Shown here: one piece after another, positions 34,601-43,931 of the stretch
Layout of the letters: each line of letters begins with the position of its first letter
Numbering within the stretch: position 1 is the stretch's first letter
Assembly (NCBI GenBank): GCA_036504535.1
Contig: DASXUY010000039.1
Span: forward strand, 1 to 64,000
From: JARLGU01 sp036504535
GTDB taxonomy: Bacteria > Armatimonadota > Armatimonadia > Armatimonadales > Capsulimonadaceae
Direction: 5' to 3'
DNA length: 64,000 bases
Made by a program: the position numbers and the translations under genes
The notes under the pieces: model-generated
Seen by the model: only the letters and a program-made list of their open reading frames with translations
Database searches by the model: none
Told to the model about the DNA's origin: nothing

Positions 34601-35497
34601 ATGAAGTCATTCCGGCACATTCGCACCAACCGACAGGCTTTCACTTTAATTGAGCTTCTCGTAGTTATTGCAATTATAGCGATACTCGCAGCTATACTTT
34701 TTCCGGTTTTTGCGCAAGCTCGTGAAAAGGCGCGACAGACTGCATGCATGTCGAACATGAAGCAGATTGGGCTCGCGATGGTTCAGTATTGCGGCGATTA
34801 CGACGAATGTCTGCCGTATGCCGCACTCGGCGATACTCCGTCGGGCAACTACATGTTGTACTGGCAGGATGTAATCTTCCCGTACGTCAAGGCCGAAGGG
34901 GCGTATAACTGTCCCGATACCGACAGCACCATGGGCATTGTGCCTTATCAGCAGGCATGTCCGTTTGCGACCTGCACAGACGGTCGTAATCACGGGGGCG
35001 CGAAAGGCGGAGCACTGTCCTGGCGAGAGAGCACCGGGTCGTATGTCGTGAACTCGTCGTACTACGGCTGGCTCGCATCGCCGGTTCCGCCCACCACAAA
35101 CCAGTCGGGCGTCAATGTGGTCCCAGTCCAGGTGAACAAGATTGCAGTACCGTCGACCACCCTTTTCTGCATGGACGGTGGCGCCGCGAAAGCGGCTGGC
35201 GGATTCCAGAACGCCGTATTTATAACGTGTCAATATGGTATAGGTCAGGATCCCCACACGCTTGTTGCCACTGGGGATGTGCCCTATGTTAAGGGCGGCA
35301 AGAATGCTGGCTCGAACAGTGGTGCATTGCCCGGTAGCGCGATCGCACGGCACCAAGGCCGCATCAACATTGCGTGGTGCGACGGTCACGCCAGCACGAT
35401 GTCGCCAGATCAGCTGCTGACACGCAGTACGACGACCTTCTTGAACGGCGATCCCGCGAAGCCCACATTCAAGTATTGGACGACGCTCGACGACTGA
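34601..35497 (+). CDS. DUF1559 prepilin-like protein
   Basis: 298 residues. The leader MKSFRHIRTNRQA is followed by FTLIELLVVIAIIAILAAIL and FPVFAQAREKARQ, then MKQIGLAMVQYCGDYDECLP and the C-terminal DUF1559 segment RHQGRINIAWCDGHAST. The cleaved form would be a pilin-like protein with a 20-residue hydrophobic helix. It has four to six extra cysteines in the globular part (NCPDTD, ACPFATCTDG), suggesting disulfides outside the cytoplasm. It precedes the giant GH42-like gene by 233 bp on the same strand, as its paralogue precedes the GH71 genes. Confidence 0.92.
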   Translation: MKSFRHIRTNRQAFTLIELLVVIAIIAILAAILFPVFAQAREKARQTACMSNMKQIGLAMVQYCGDYDECLPYAALGDTPSGNYMLYWQDVIFPYVKAEGAYNCPDTDSTMGIVPYQQACPFATCTDGRNHGGAKGGALSWRESTGSYVVNSSYYGWLASPVPPTTNQSGVNVVPVQVNKIAVPSTTLFCMDGGAAKAAGGFQNAVFITCQYGIGQDPHTLVATGDVPYVKGGKNAGSNSGALPGSAIARHQGRINIAWCDGHASTMSPDQLLTRSTTTFLNGDPAKPTFKYWTTLDD

Positions 35498-35618
35498 GCG
35501 TTTGAGCCCAGAAGCGTAGTAGCGGCCACAGTAATCGTCTCGTTGCCGTGCGATCCAAAGCTTGCCGCTACCTCGTAACGTAGAAAGAAGCTTGGTGTCC
35601 TCGCTTTACGTCACCGCG

Positions 35619-35643
35619 CCCCGAGCCCGCAATGGGCTCGGGG
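35619..35643. terminator. Strong hairpin downstream of prepilin-like gene
   Basis: A 10-bp perfect stem (ccccgagccc / gggctcgggg) with a five-base loop lies midway between the prepilin and GH42-like genes. No T-run follows, so it may act as an attenuator or RNA-processing site rather than a full terminator. Confidence 0.45.
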
Positions 35644-35730
35644 ATGTGGTTGTGTTGTCACCCCGATCATACGCGATGGCTTCGTCCATGGATTCGTGTG
35701 TCCTCCCGTTCGAAATTTTAGGAGTTAACT

Positions 35731-38700
35731 ATGCCTAGCCTTCCCAACAAGACGCTTCGTGTCGCGTCCGCGCTCATGATCGCCGTCGCGGCACTTATTG
35801 CGCCCGCAGCGAACCGATTAGCGTCGGCAGCACCCGCATGGACGCAGCAGTTCCACGTCGAAGCCCCCGCATCACAGGACCTGCGCGGGTTTGGGAAGGT
35901 CGCCACTGATTTCGCGGGCTATCGAAACGGTGCGCAGTCGGCATCGGTGCAGACATTCCGCTGCGAGAATGCACAGAAGGCCTCGGTAGTTATCGGGAAG
36001 CTACTTGCGGATATAACGCTATCGCCTAAGATAACGTCCTCCACCGTATCTGTGGGCAGCAAGTCTATCCCAACCCTCACAGCATCAGGCGGCGCTGTGT
36101 TTGTGGGCTGCGTGGACGGTGCGATTGGCCGCATCGTGTCAGCACCGTCGCGAACAGAACTGGCAGCTTTGTTAGCGTCACGCCCCGCACTGGCGCAGGG
36201 CGCGGTTGCCAAAGCGGCTTACCCGATGTACCTTGACCGCTTCGACCGATACGGCTGGGGCATGTACGGTCTCGACGGCTACCGCAACACACACGACTGG
36301 ATGGGGGTGGCCTCCAAGCTGGACGGCAAGAAAGAGCTCAAGGACCCGTACGAAGATTTTCAGTGGCTGCTGAAGAACCAGACCCGATTCGAGCCGCACC
36401 TCGACCCCGCGATGGACCTTGGCAACGCCGATGGCATCATCGGGAACGCAGATGATGACTGGTCGATGAAGCTGGCCGTCGACAACAATCTCCCGGTCTC
36501 GTTCCGCCTCTATGGCTCCGTCAACTCATCCTATGACGGCTGGCTGCTGCGCCGGTTCGGCGAGTACCAGAACCGCCCTGCCGACTTTATCACACCGCAC
36601 CTTGGCAGCTACTCGGTATTCGGCATGCAGTCATGGTATGCGCCCGACGCTCACAAGTACCAGGCTCTCAAAGCCAAGGAGATGGTCGAGAAGTACAACA
36701 ATCAGCCGAATGTGATGGGCTGGATGCATCCGTACGGCGAAATCCAGGTCGGACGATGGGAATACGATCACGGCGACTACAGCAAGTATGCGCAATCCAG
36801 TTGGCGCAAGTACTTGCAAGCCAAGGGCTGCACGCTGGCCGACGTCTCCCGCATGTACAACCGCACTCCTGCCTTCGGCGACTGGGAGCAGGTGCCCGTG
36901 CCCGAGTTCGCGACATTCGCCGGGCTGGATGGTCGCGTTCAATCTCTCGACGGACAATGGTGGTCTCGCCCCGAGGTGACGCTGGACCAGAAGATCGATG
37001 ACGCATGGTGGGTTAAGAGCGAAACGGACCGTTACGAGGGCCTTCGCGACAAGTGGTGGGCGGGTCCCGTTGACGGCACCAAGTGGAAGCTGGTCAAGGA
37101 GCCGGGTGGCGGCGGTTTGCCAAACAAGACGACCTACACGGCGACCACATGGTTCCGTCGCTCGTTTACCCTGACGCAACCGCAACTCGCCAAGAGTCCC
37201 GTATACCTGTACTGGTTTCCGATGAGTCGTAGTGCAATCCATTCTGGTGCCCGCAAGCGCTATCATGGTGTCTTCATTAATGGCGAGAATGCCGGCGAGA
37301 TCGGGGAGTGGGGCGCTATCGACGCGACCAAGTATCTGAAAGCTGGCGACAACGACATCGCACTCCAGTTAACCGGCGACCTCTGGCAAGGGCGGATTTT
37401 CCTCTCCACAGAGGAACCCAAGGTTTTCCCCGCGCTCGGCGACGACAAGAACAAGCTCTGGATCCATTGGCGCAAATGGCTGCTCGACATTCCAACGCAG
37501 GATATGGCAACCGTGCTGGATGGTATGCGGCAGGCCGACCCAAACCGCCCGATCAAGATCATGGCGCCGATTCACCTCGGCCCGACCAACTACCTTTCGC
37601 TGTCCGCGAAGTACGGCGCGTTCCCGCACTTTACCGGGGAAGGCATGTGGTATTTCCCGTGGTACAAGCGGTACTCGTACCTGTACGACGTCCCCGGATC
37701 CAGCGAAACGTCGGCCCCGGCAACGCCCGACGACCCGAAGTGCGACGATCAGTTCGCGTCCTTCCGCCGAGTCTTCATGGCTGGCCTGAATGCCCACGAC
37801 CCTGTATTCTGGGCGCAAACATACAGCCGCAGCCCCTATCTGCGGCAATGGTGGGAGAGCCATCAGCCCGTCCTTCATCAGCTTGGCCGCTACGATCTGT
37901 TCGGTCCGCAGGTGTTGATATTCCGCAGCAATCTCCTAGAGACGCAACTCACACCCACCTCGCCGTATCCCGAGGTGGGGAACTCGTCGCGCTATGTCCA
38001 GTCCGCGTGGAACTGGGACATCGGGCGGGGGACTCTGCAAACTCTCGGCCAGTCGTATTTATACGTCGATGATCAAGGTGTAGCCGACGGCAAACTCGCG
38101 GGCTACAAGCTATTGATCGACTGCGGGAATGAAATCCTGGACGATGCCGCCCGGACTGGCATCGAAGATTGGGTGCGGAATGGCGGCACGTATGTGACGC
38201 TTCCGTTCACGGGCCGGAGCTCGCTCACCAAGATCGACTCATGGCCTATCCGCTCGCTCACCGGCTGCGAAATCGGCGCTATACGCACGCCAGGAACGGG
38301 AACGGTCGCCATCAAGGCAAACCAAACCGTGTTTAAGGCTTGTGCGGGCAAAGTATACGCGGACGCTGGCAAGACTACAGACTTTCAGGATAACGAACTC
38401 AACAAATACAGCGTCGAGCTAAAGCCAGGACCCGATTGCGAAGTGCTCGCTACCTACGAGAACGGCGCGCCCGCCGTGGTCCGTCACCGGGTCGGAAACG
38501 GCTCCGTGATCGCGTTCGGCAGCGCATTCTGGCGCAACAGCCAGGACATTCGCGGCATCTGGTGGCCCAAAGCGCCGGAGACCGAGGTGATCGGCGACAT
38601 GCTCGCAGGTCTGGGGCAGCAGGCGCTTTGCGAGACAGATGGCAACCTCGTCTGGCCGCAGCCTTACCGGTCCAACAACGGGCTCGACTGGGTGACCGTG

Positions 38701-39729
38701 CTCACAAGCTGGAACGAAGATAAGTCGGTCGCGTCCAAGCTGAAGCTTCGACTGCCGACGAAACCCGCCGCGTTAGTCAGTTTCGGCGTCGACGGCGAGA
38801 AAGAGCTGCCGTTCACGTGGGCGAACGGAATCGCCGAAACTACCGTTGCCATGCCAGCCAAAGAGGTGAAGGTGGTACGCGCCGTGGGTGCCGTCGCGCC
38901 GTTCGATGCGGTCAGCTACTGGTGGAACTATCAGCAGCGCATGTGGCACGAGTTGGTCAAGCCCACCGTTGACCTTGAGCCGTACAAGCACGGCCAGTTC
39001 GCGGACCCGGCCATGGACCTGCGCCCCGATGCCAGGTTCAGTAGCGAAGCACCAGCAAGCGACGCATGGAAATCCCCTGGCTTCGACGACGCCAAGTGGA
39101 CCAAGTCGCCGCTCAGCCTCTTCCGCTTCTGGGGTGCCGTTCCCGGTAAGCCTCTCTGGGTGCGAAAGAGCTTTACGGTGCCCGCCGACTGGAAAAAGCG
39201 AGTCGGTCAGATCAGGATGATAGTCATCGTCAACTACGGGCCAAGTGTGGACTCTCCCGCGATTTCGCTGAACGGGACGCCAGTGGGCAAGATCGGCACC
39301 GGGTTCAGCGACAACCACTTTGATGTCGACGCCACAAAGTTCCTCAACGAAGGCGAAAACATCCTGACGCTGGAGTATCCCGGCAAAGCGCCTATCCAGG
39401 CAGTGCAGGGCGACGCGTATCTCTACTTCCGCGCCACCGCCGAAAGATCAATTCCTATCGGCACGGGAACCCAGTCGGTATTTATTCCCAAAGAGTGGGA
39501 GGGCAAATACCGGGTGACGTTGTATCTTGAGGGCGAACGATACAACATCTCCGGAGTAAGCGTCAACGCGCACCCCTTCGGACGCGGCCGACCGTATCCA
39601 GCACCTGCGGAGTACAACCTGAACGCGGTCCTGAAATACGGTGAGGAAAACACAATTTACGTCAACCCCGGCAAAAAACTAGGCGACGTTACCGTATGCC
39701 GCCTCGATCTGTTCCCGATTGAAGAGTAA
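35731..39729 (+). CDS. Giant secreted GH42-like glycoside hydrolase (paralogue of 19999)
   Basis: 1,332 residues with AGGAG seven bases before the ATG and a signal peptide ending RLASAAP. The layout parallels the 19999 protein: an N-terminal domain of about 150 residues (DLRGFGKVATDFAGYRNGA), barrel opening MYLDRFDRYGWGMYGLDGY, WMHPYGEIQVG with a candidate acid/base Glu, and an inserted jelly-roll module (FRRSFTLTQPQL...AGDNDIALQLTGDLWQG). The barrel resumes with HFTGEGMW as candidate nucleophile region, then a trimerisation-like segment (GYKLLIDCGNEILDDAA) and two C-terminal jelly-roll modules. It probably attacks a galactoside or related glycan outside the cytoplasm; the specificity is unknown. 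Confidence 0.8.
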   Translation: MPSLPNKTLRVASALMIAVAALIAPAANRLASAAPAWTQQFHVEAPASQDLRGFGKVATDFAGYRNGAQSASVQTFRCENAQKASVVIGKLLADITLSPKITSSTVSVGSKSIPTLTASGGAVFVGCVDGAIGRIVSAPSRTELAALLASRPALAQGAVAKAAYPMYLDRFDRYGWGMYGLDGYRNTHDWMGVASKLDGKKELKDPYEDFQWLLKNQTRFEPHLDPAMDLGNADGIIGNADDDWSMKLAVDNNLPVSFRLYGSVNSSYDGWLLRRFGEYQNRPADFITPHLGSYSVFGMQSWYAPDAHKYQALKAKEMVEKYNNQPNVMGWMHPYGEIQVGRWEYDHGDYSKYAQSSWRKYLQAKGCTLADVSRMYNRTPAFGDWEQVPVPEFATFAGLDGRVQSLDGQWWSRPEVTLDQKIDDAWWVKSETDRYEGLRDKWWAGPVDGTKWKLVKEPGGGGLPNKTTYTATTWFRRSFTLTQPQLAKSPVYLYWFPMSRSAIHSGARKRYHGVFINGENAGEIGEWGAIDATKYLKAGDNDIALQLTGDLWQGRIFLSTEEPKVFPALGDDKNKLWIHWRKWLLDIPTQDMATVLDGMRQADPNRPIKIMAPIHLGPTNYLSLSAKYGAFPHFTGEGMWYFPWYKRYSYLYDVPGSSETSAPATPDDPKCDDQFASFRRVFMAGLNAHDPVFWAQTYSRSPYLRQWWESHQPVLHQLGRYDLFGPQVLIFRSNLLETQLTPTSPYPEVGNSSRYVQSAWNWDIGRGTLQTLGQSYLYVDDQGVADGKLAGYKLLIDCGNEILDDAARTGIEDWVRNGGTYVTLPFTGRSSLTKIDSWPIRSLTGCEIGAIRTPGTGTVAIKANQTVFKACAGKVYADAGKTTDFQDNELNKYSVELKPGPDCEVLATYENGAPAVVRHRVGNGSVIAFGSAFWRNSQDIRGIWWPKAPETEVIGDMLAGLGQQALCETDGNLVWPQPYRSNNGLDWVTVLTSWNEDKSVASKLKLRLPTKPAALVSFGVDGEKELPFTWANGIAETTVAMPAKEVKVVRAVGAVAPFDAVSYWWNYQQRMWHELVKPTVDLEPYKHGQFADPAMDLRPDARFSSEAPASDAWKSPGFDDAKWTKSPLSLFRFWGAVPGKPLWVRKSFTVPADWKKRVGQIRMIVIVNYGPSVDSPAISLNGTPVGKIGTGFSDNHFDVDATKFLNEGENILTLEYPGKAPIQAVQGDAYLYFRATAERSIPIGTGTQSVFIPKEWEGKYRVTLYLEGERYNISGVSVNAHPFGRGRPYPAPAEYNLNAVLKYGEENTIYVNPGKKLGDVTVCRLDLFPIEE

Positions 39730-39755
39730 CTACAATCTTCCCTATCTCTCTGACT

Positions 39756-39797
39756 CCCCTCGCCTTATCTTAGGAGAGGGGCTGGAGGTGAGGTATT
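39756..39797. repeat. Palindromic intergenic repeat, copy 1 of 4
   Basis: CCCCTCGCCTTATCTTAGGA, then GAGGGGCTGGAGGTGAGGTA. A CCCCTC-N-CCTT / AGGAGAGGGG hairpin is followed by a GGTGAGGTATTT tail. It lies between the GH42-like gene and the next glycosidase gene. Confidence 0.75.
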
Positions 39798-39865
39798 TTC
39801 CCCAGCCCGCGCATTCTGACGGCATCGAACACGAGGCCTACGCTGGGAACTAGCTAGCCACAATC

Positions 39866-41686
39866 ATGACAACCAAACTCACCTACAGAATCACATCCCT
39901 AGAGCGCTGGGGCATGCGCGTCCACGCGGACTTCCAGCCTGCCGCAGTAGCGGCCGTCCGCGACGCCGGGTTTACCGGGGTGCTTGTCAACGGCGGCTCC
40001 GGTATCGGTCCTGACATGCTGACTCCCGAGTCGCTGGTGGAAAGCCCTGTGATCCCCGACCTCATGCCGCTCACGATCAAGGGCAATCGCCGCGAGATGG
40101 CTCGTCGATGCAGCCTTCTGCACAACGCTGGCCTCAAGCCATGGCTGTGCTTTTGGGGAGTGCCTGGGCCCGACGAATCGCATGACGCGATTTCCGCCGA
40201 ATCGAACCGTTTCTTTGATCGACGCTCGAAGCTCGAAATGACCGCGAAACTCGCGCGTACCCCAGAGCTTTTCGGCCACCGCAACCCGGGGGCGCTTAGC
40301 TGGCGCGGCAGCCGTCCGCTCTGTGTCAGCCATCCGCTGGTGCGCGACTACTACCGCGACCTCGCGGCGCGCTTGGTGAGCGATTACACCGATCTTGAAG
40401 GTATCTTCTACTTCCCCGGCGACAGCGACCCTGAAATATGCGACGACCATTGCCCTCGCTGCCGTGCCGAGGGTGGGGGACCGTGGGGTGTGATGGTGCG
40501 CTACGTGAACGAACTGTACGAAGCATTCAATGCCGCGCGGCCAGGATTCAAGTTCAATTTCGTCGTCTGGAACCAGGACAAACCCGAAAGCGTCGCCGTG
40601 ATCGAAAGCTTCCTCGACAACCTGAGCCCAGGTATTGGCATATGCATGAGTTTGACCGACAACGACATTCAGCAGCGCAAGTCGGGACCGATGACCTTCA
40701 ACCAGCCATGGGTCAACCACGCTACCCCAGGCAAGCTGTTCCTCGATACCGCCGCGCGCGCCGCGTCACAGGGACGCAGTGTCATGGCGCTGGGCGAGTT
40801 TAGCCAGGCCGAAGTGTGGGATCCGGCGTGCCACAACATACCGAATCCCGCCAAGGTGATCGAGTTCCTGCGCAACTCGGAGAAGGTGCCGGGGATCGAC
40901 TCGGTGTGCGACTTCTGGGGCCACAGGCAGCCGTTCGTTCCACACGCCAACCACGCCGCGATGCACGCCTACTTCGCTGACCCGTCCGCAGATACGCCCG
41001 CCTTGCTTCATCGTGCCGCAGTGGCGCACTACGGACTTCACGCAGCGCCACAGGGGCTCGTGGACGACGCGCTCGCGTGTTGGAGCGCGTTTGATGCCGC
41101 AGCCGACGATTGGGCGCTGGTGATATGGGCGCAGCGATTCAGCTATGCCATCGGTCGTGACAGCGCCCGCGGCCCACTCTACCAGGCGCTTATTCCCGCC
41201 AATATGCGCTCCGTTCAGCACTCGTGGGGCTACAAGCAGTTAGCCTGGCGCGGTGTCGCCCCGATTCCGTTCGCGCGCTGGCAGGATGCAGACCGGGAGG
41301 CATTCCTTGCCGTCGCCCAGCAGTTCGATGCGCTTGCCGCCGAACTCACGGACGCCGGGTTCGCTGCCGGGTCCGAGTCAGCAAACCGTGAGGCGCGCAA
41401 TATCGAGCTCGCCGGTGAACTGATCGCGAGCGTCGGCCGAACGTTCGAGGCCGTGGAAGCGTTTGTTCGCGGTGATGCGGGCGCGTTACGCACCATCGTA
41501 GAGCGCGAAATTGACGCCCGCGAGCGTCAGCTGGAGGTGTCAGCACTTGCAGGTTGGGGTGCCGGAGTGAACCCGATATTCGTCGACGAGGACATCCAAA
41601 ACATGCGCCTGTTCCTATCTCACGACTTATTCCCGAACCCGCCAGACAGCATATTCCACTTTACGCCAACACCCTACAGCGCATAG
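39866..41686 (+). CDS. Cytoplasmic TIM-barrel glycosidase-like protein
   Basis: 606 residues without a signal peptide. The barrel is suggested by regular beta-alpha phrases (VRDAGFTGVLVNGGSG, NAGLKPWLCFWGVPGPDE, DLEGIFYFPGDSDPEICDDH). CDDHCPRCRAEGG followed by VRYVNELYEAFNAARPGFKF is the kind of Cys-containing segment seen in GH20- and GH67-like proteins from glycan-degrading bacteria. I cannot place it in a numbered family. No ribosome site is visible before the ATG. It heads a co-directional cluster of signal-less enzymes, so it probably acts on imported oligosaccharides. Confidence 0.65.
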   Translation: MTTKLTYRITSLERWGMRVHADFQPAAVAAVRDAGFTGVLVNGGSGIGPDMLTPESLVESPVIPDLMPLTIKGNRREMARRCSLLHNAGLKPWLCFWGVPGPDESHDAISAESNRFFDRRSKLEMTAKLARTPELFGHRNPGALSWRGSRPLCVSHPLVRDYYRDLAARLVSDYTDLEGIFYFPGDSDPEICDDHCPRCRAEGGGPWGVMVRYVNELYEAFNAARPGFKFNFVVWNQDKPESVAVIESFLDNLSPGIGICMSLTDNDIQQRKSGPMTFNQPWVNHATPGKLFLDTAARAASQGRSVMALGEFSQAEVWDPACHNIPNPAKVIEFLRNSEKVPGIDSVCDFWGHRQPFVPHANHAAMHAYFADPSADTPALLHRAAVAHYGLHAAPQGLVDDALACWSAFDAAADDWALVIWAQRFSYAIGRDSARGPLYQALIPANMRSVQHSWGYKQLAWRGVAPIPFARWQDADREAFLAVAQQFDALAAELTDAGFAAGSESANREARNIELAGELIASVGRTFEAVEAFVRGDAGALRTIVEREIDARERQLEVSALAGWGAGVNPIFVDEDIQNMRLFLSHDLFPNPPDSIFHFTPTPYSA

Positions 41687-41736
41687 TGTAAGTTACGTAT
41701 CCATAACTCAACTGCTCAGTCGCCGCCATTTCCGAT

Positions 41737-41780
41737 CCCCCTCGCCTTTCCAAGGAGAGGGGGCCAGGGGGTGAGGTATT
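41737..41780. repeat. Palindromic intergenic repeat, copy 2 of 4
   Basis: CCCCCTCGCCTTTCCAAGGA, then GAGGGGGCCAGGGGGTGAGG. Nearly identical to copy 3; the stem pairs CCCCCTC-CCTT with AAGG-GAGGGGG. It lies between two glycosidase-like genes. Confidence 0.8.
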
Positions 41781-41815
41781 TCTTACGATTGGCAGGATAA
41801 TACACGACCCATCTT

Positions 41816-43822
41816 ATGTTACAAACTCAAAGCAACACCTACACCACAATCTCGCTCGCTAACGGCGTCGAGATCGATCTCAACACGACCGGCGGCGGAT
41901 ACCATGGTATCGCATCCGCAAGGCTGGGAGGCGTGCCGTTCCTGGTCGCTGGTCGAGGCAGCAAGCCGTACTTCGCCACACCAGATGGCGTGGTCTACCA
42001 CTCGTTTCGCACGCTCGCCGTCCGCGACAGCGCGTTCGGTGCGACCGTGCACCTAGCGGCGATTGGCACCTGCGCTCCCGTGAAGCAGGACGTGGACGTC
42101 TTCCTGTTCCCGCAGCTGTCCGCTATGCGCGGCGAGGTCGAGGACGAACTCGATGTGGCCATTGAGCCGCGAAGCATCACGCTCAATGGCGAAACGTATC
42201 ACGGCTTCTCCATCGGCTACGCCTTCCGATCCACCGAGCGCTCCATTCACTGGCTGCTCGAATCGGTTGGCATTGCGCCTGGCGGTTCACTCGATGGCTC
42301 GTCGGTAATGGCCCAGCACATGACGTCCAATATCTGCCGTCTCGAAGAGCCGCTGACTATCGACACGCGCTATACCACCGAAGAGAACTACGGAACGCCG
42401 TGTATTCAGGCCCCGTGCCGTGGCGGCGGGTCGCAGATCTTCGACATCGTGCACGGCGATGGTATGGCGGTCGTGACTGGCTTCGAAAAGCCGGACACGC
42501 TCAAATCGGCGGTGGTGAAAGAGCCAGGCGAAGCGTTCGTTACATCTACCGATTTCCACTATGCAGCTCTCGCCAACGAGTTTACCGCGCAGCCTCGGAT
42601 CGTGGTCGCCACTTTCACCAAGCCTGGCGAATCACGTGCCAGACGGGTTAACCGATGGACCGCGTGGCACGATCACACGTCCAAGCTGTGGCAGTCCGCG
42701 CTTGGCATTCGCCACACGGAAAGCCTGCCGGTAATCGCATTCGACGGCACCGGTGGCGGCGGTGTGGACCCTGGCACGACTTACCCGGAACTGCTCACCG
42801 ATTGGGCCGGGCGTATGGCGTGGCTAAACGAGCAAGGCGTGCGCGGCGTTATTCTTCACACTCCCGAATGGCAGTCGGCCGGCACGGAGCCGACGGTCAT
42901 CTTCGGCGGCAACAACTGCTCACCGATGCGCTACCGGCTGTCCAGCCTCCTGGGTGGTGACGAAGGTCTCAAGGCGTTTTGCGACACCGCTCACGAGCAC
43001 GATATCAAGGTGTACCTTTGGATCTCCGGCCATGTGCACATCGAAGCGCCGATCTGGAAGGAGCACCCCGAATGGGCAGCTCGCTACGACGGCGGGGCGC
43101 TGTGGGATGGCAACTACAAGACCATTCACGCTCTTTCGTTCATCCACGGCGGACGCGAATGGCTGGCGGCTGACCTTCTCCACACGCGACGCGCCACAGG
43201 TGCCGACGGCGTCTGGTTCGACTCGTTCACCAACCTCGCGCTCCAGGCGATCAACTACCAGTCCCCCGGCCGCGAACCCAACGCTCCCGGCGTCTTCGGC
43301 TTCCTCGGCGATCTCAGCGCTATGGGCTATGAGATCATGATCGAGTGCATGTCACAGTTTGGCGTCTCGTCGTGGGGCAACCTCAAACCCGAGGCGCTGC
43401 ACGGTCAGGAAGAGCTGTTGTACAACACCAGTTTGCGGACCTATCTCGACGATTGGCTCAGCGACCCGGCATATACCGCAGACTACTACTTCCGAGCGCT
43501 AGCCGCCAAGGGACCGCTGGGCATGTGGATACGCGAGTATCGTGGCAAGCCCGCTCCGTTCCCACTGACGCTGCCCGAATGGTATACGCCGCTTACCAAT
43601 GCCTACCTACAAGTCGCTCCCCGAATGCACACCCGCGAACTGCTCGAAGACGATGCAGGCGTGCTCTGGCGTGACGAGACCGGCGCGCCATCAGCGCTGT
43701 TCGTCATGACGGATGGCAACTACACTTTCGACGCGCCAGCAACCGACGTTACCACCGGAGCAGCGCTACCCGCAGGACCGGCGAACGTCGCCGCGCAGCA
43801 TATCTATCGGATAGAAGGATAA
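41816..43822 (+). CDS. Putative alpha-galactosidase-like (clan GH-D type) glycosidase
   Basis: 668 residues, no signal peptide. An N-terminal beta-sandwich of about 280 residues is followed by a TIM barrel: MAWLNEQGVRGVILHTPEWQ, FCDTAHEHDIKVYLWISGHV, WKEHPEWAARYDGG, then GADGVWFDSFTNLALQ with a candidate nucleophile Asp and GYEIMIECMSQFG with a candidate acid/base. A small C-terminal beta-domain ends it. This sandwich-barrel-sandwich layout and the 'KEHPEW' phrase resemble GH36/GH27-like enzymes, but I could not confirm the family. No ribosome site precedes the ATG. It is expected to act inside the cell on oligosaccharides. Confidence 0.65.
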   Translation: MLQTQSNTYTTISLANGVEIDLNTTGGGYHGIASARLGGVPFLVAGRGSKPYFATPDGVVYHSFRTLAVRDSAFGATVHLAAIGTCAPVKQDVDVFLFPQLSAMRGEVEDELDVAIEPRSITLNGETYHGFSIGYAFRSTERSIHWLLESVGIAPGGSLDGSSVMAQHMTSNICRLEEPLTIDTRYTTEENYGTPCIQAPCRGGGSQIFDIVHGDGMAVVTGFEKPDTLKSAVVKEPGEAFVTSTDFHYAALANEFTAQPRIVVATFTKPGESRARRVNRWTAWHDHTSKLWQSALGIRHTESLPVIAFDGTGGGGVDPGTTYPELLTDWAGRMAWLNEQGVRGVILHTPEWQSAGTEPTVIFGGNNCSPMRYRLSSLLGGDEGLKAFCDTAHEHDIKVYLWISGHVHIEAPIWKEHPEWAARYDGGALWDGNYKTIHALSFIHGGREWLAADLLHTRRATGADGVWFDSFTNLALQAINYQSPGREPNAPGVFGFLGDLSAMGYEIMIECMSQFGVSSWGNLKPEALHGQEELLYNTSLRTYLDDWLSDPAYTADYYFRALAAKGPLGMWIREYRGKPAPFPLTLPEWYTPLTNAYLQVAPRMHTRELLEDDAGVLWRDETGAPSALFVMTDGNYTFDAPATDVTTGAALPAGPANVAAQHIYRIEG

Positions 43823-43854
43823 ACCTCTCCGCCCTCCACCACGCCCCTCTTCCT

Positions 43855-43898
43855 CCCCCTCGCCTTTCCAAGGAGAGGGGGCCGGGGGGTGAGGTGAT
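43855..43898. repeat. Palindromic intergenic repeat, copy 3 of 4
   Basis: CCCCCTCGCCTTTCCAAGGA, then GAGGGGGCCGGGGGGTGAGG. It differs from copy 2 by about one base in 40. It lies between two glycosidase-like genes, 33 bp before the next ATG. Confidence 0.8.
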
Positions 43899-43931
43899 TC
43901 CTACTTTGCATTTACGCTCACACAACCAACC

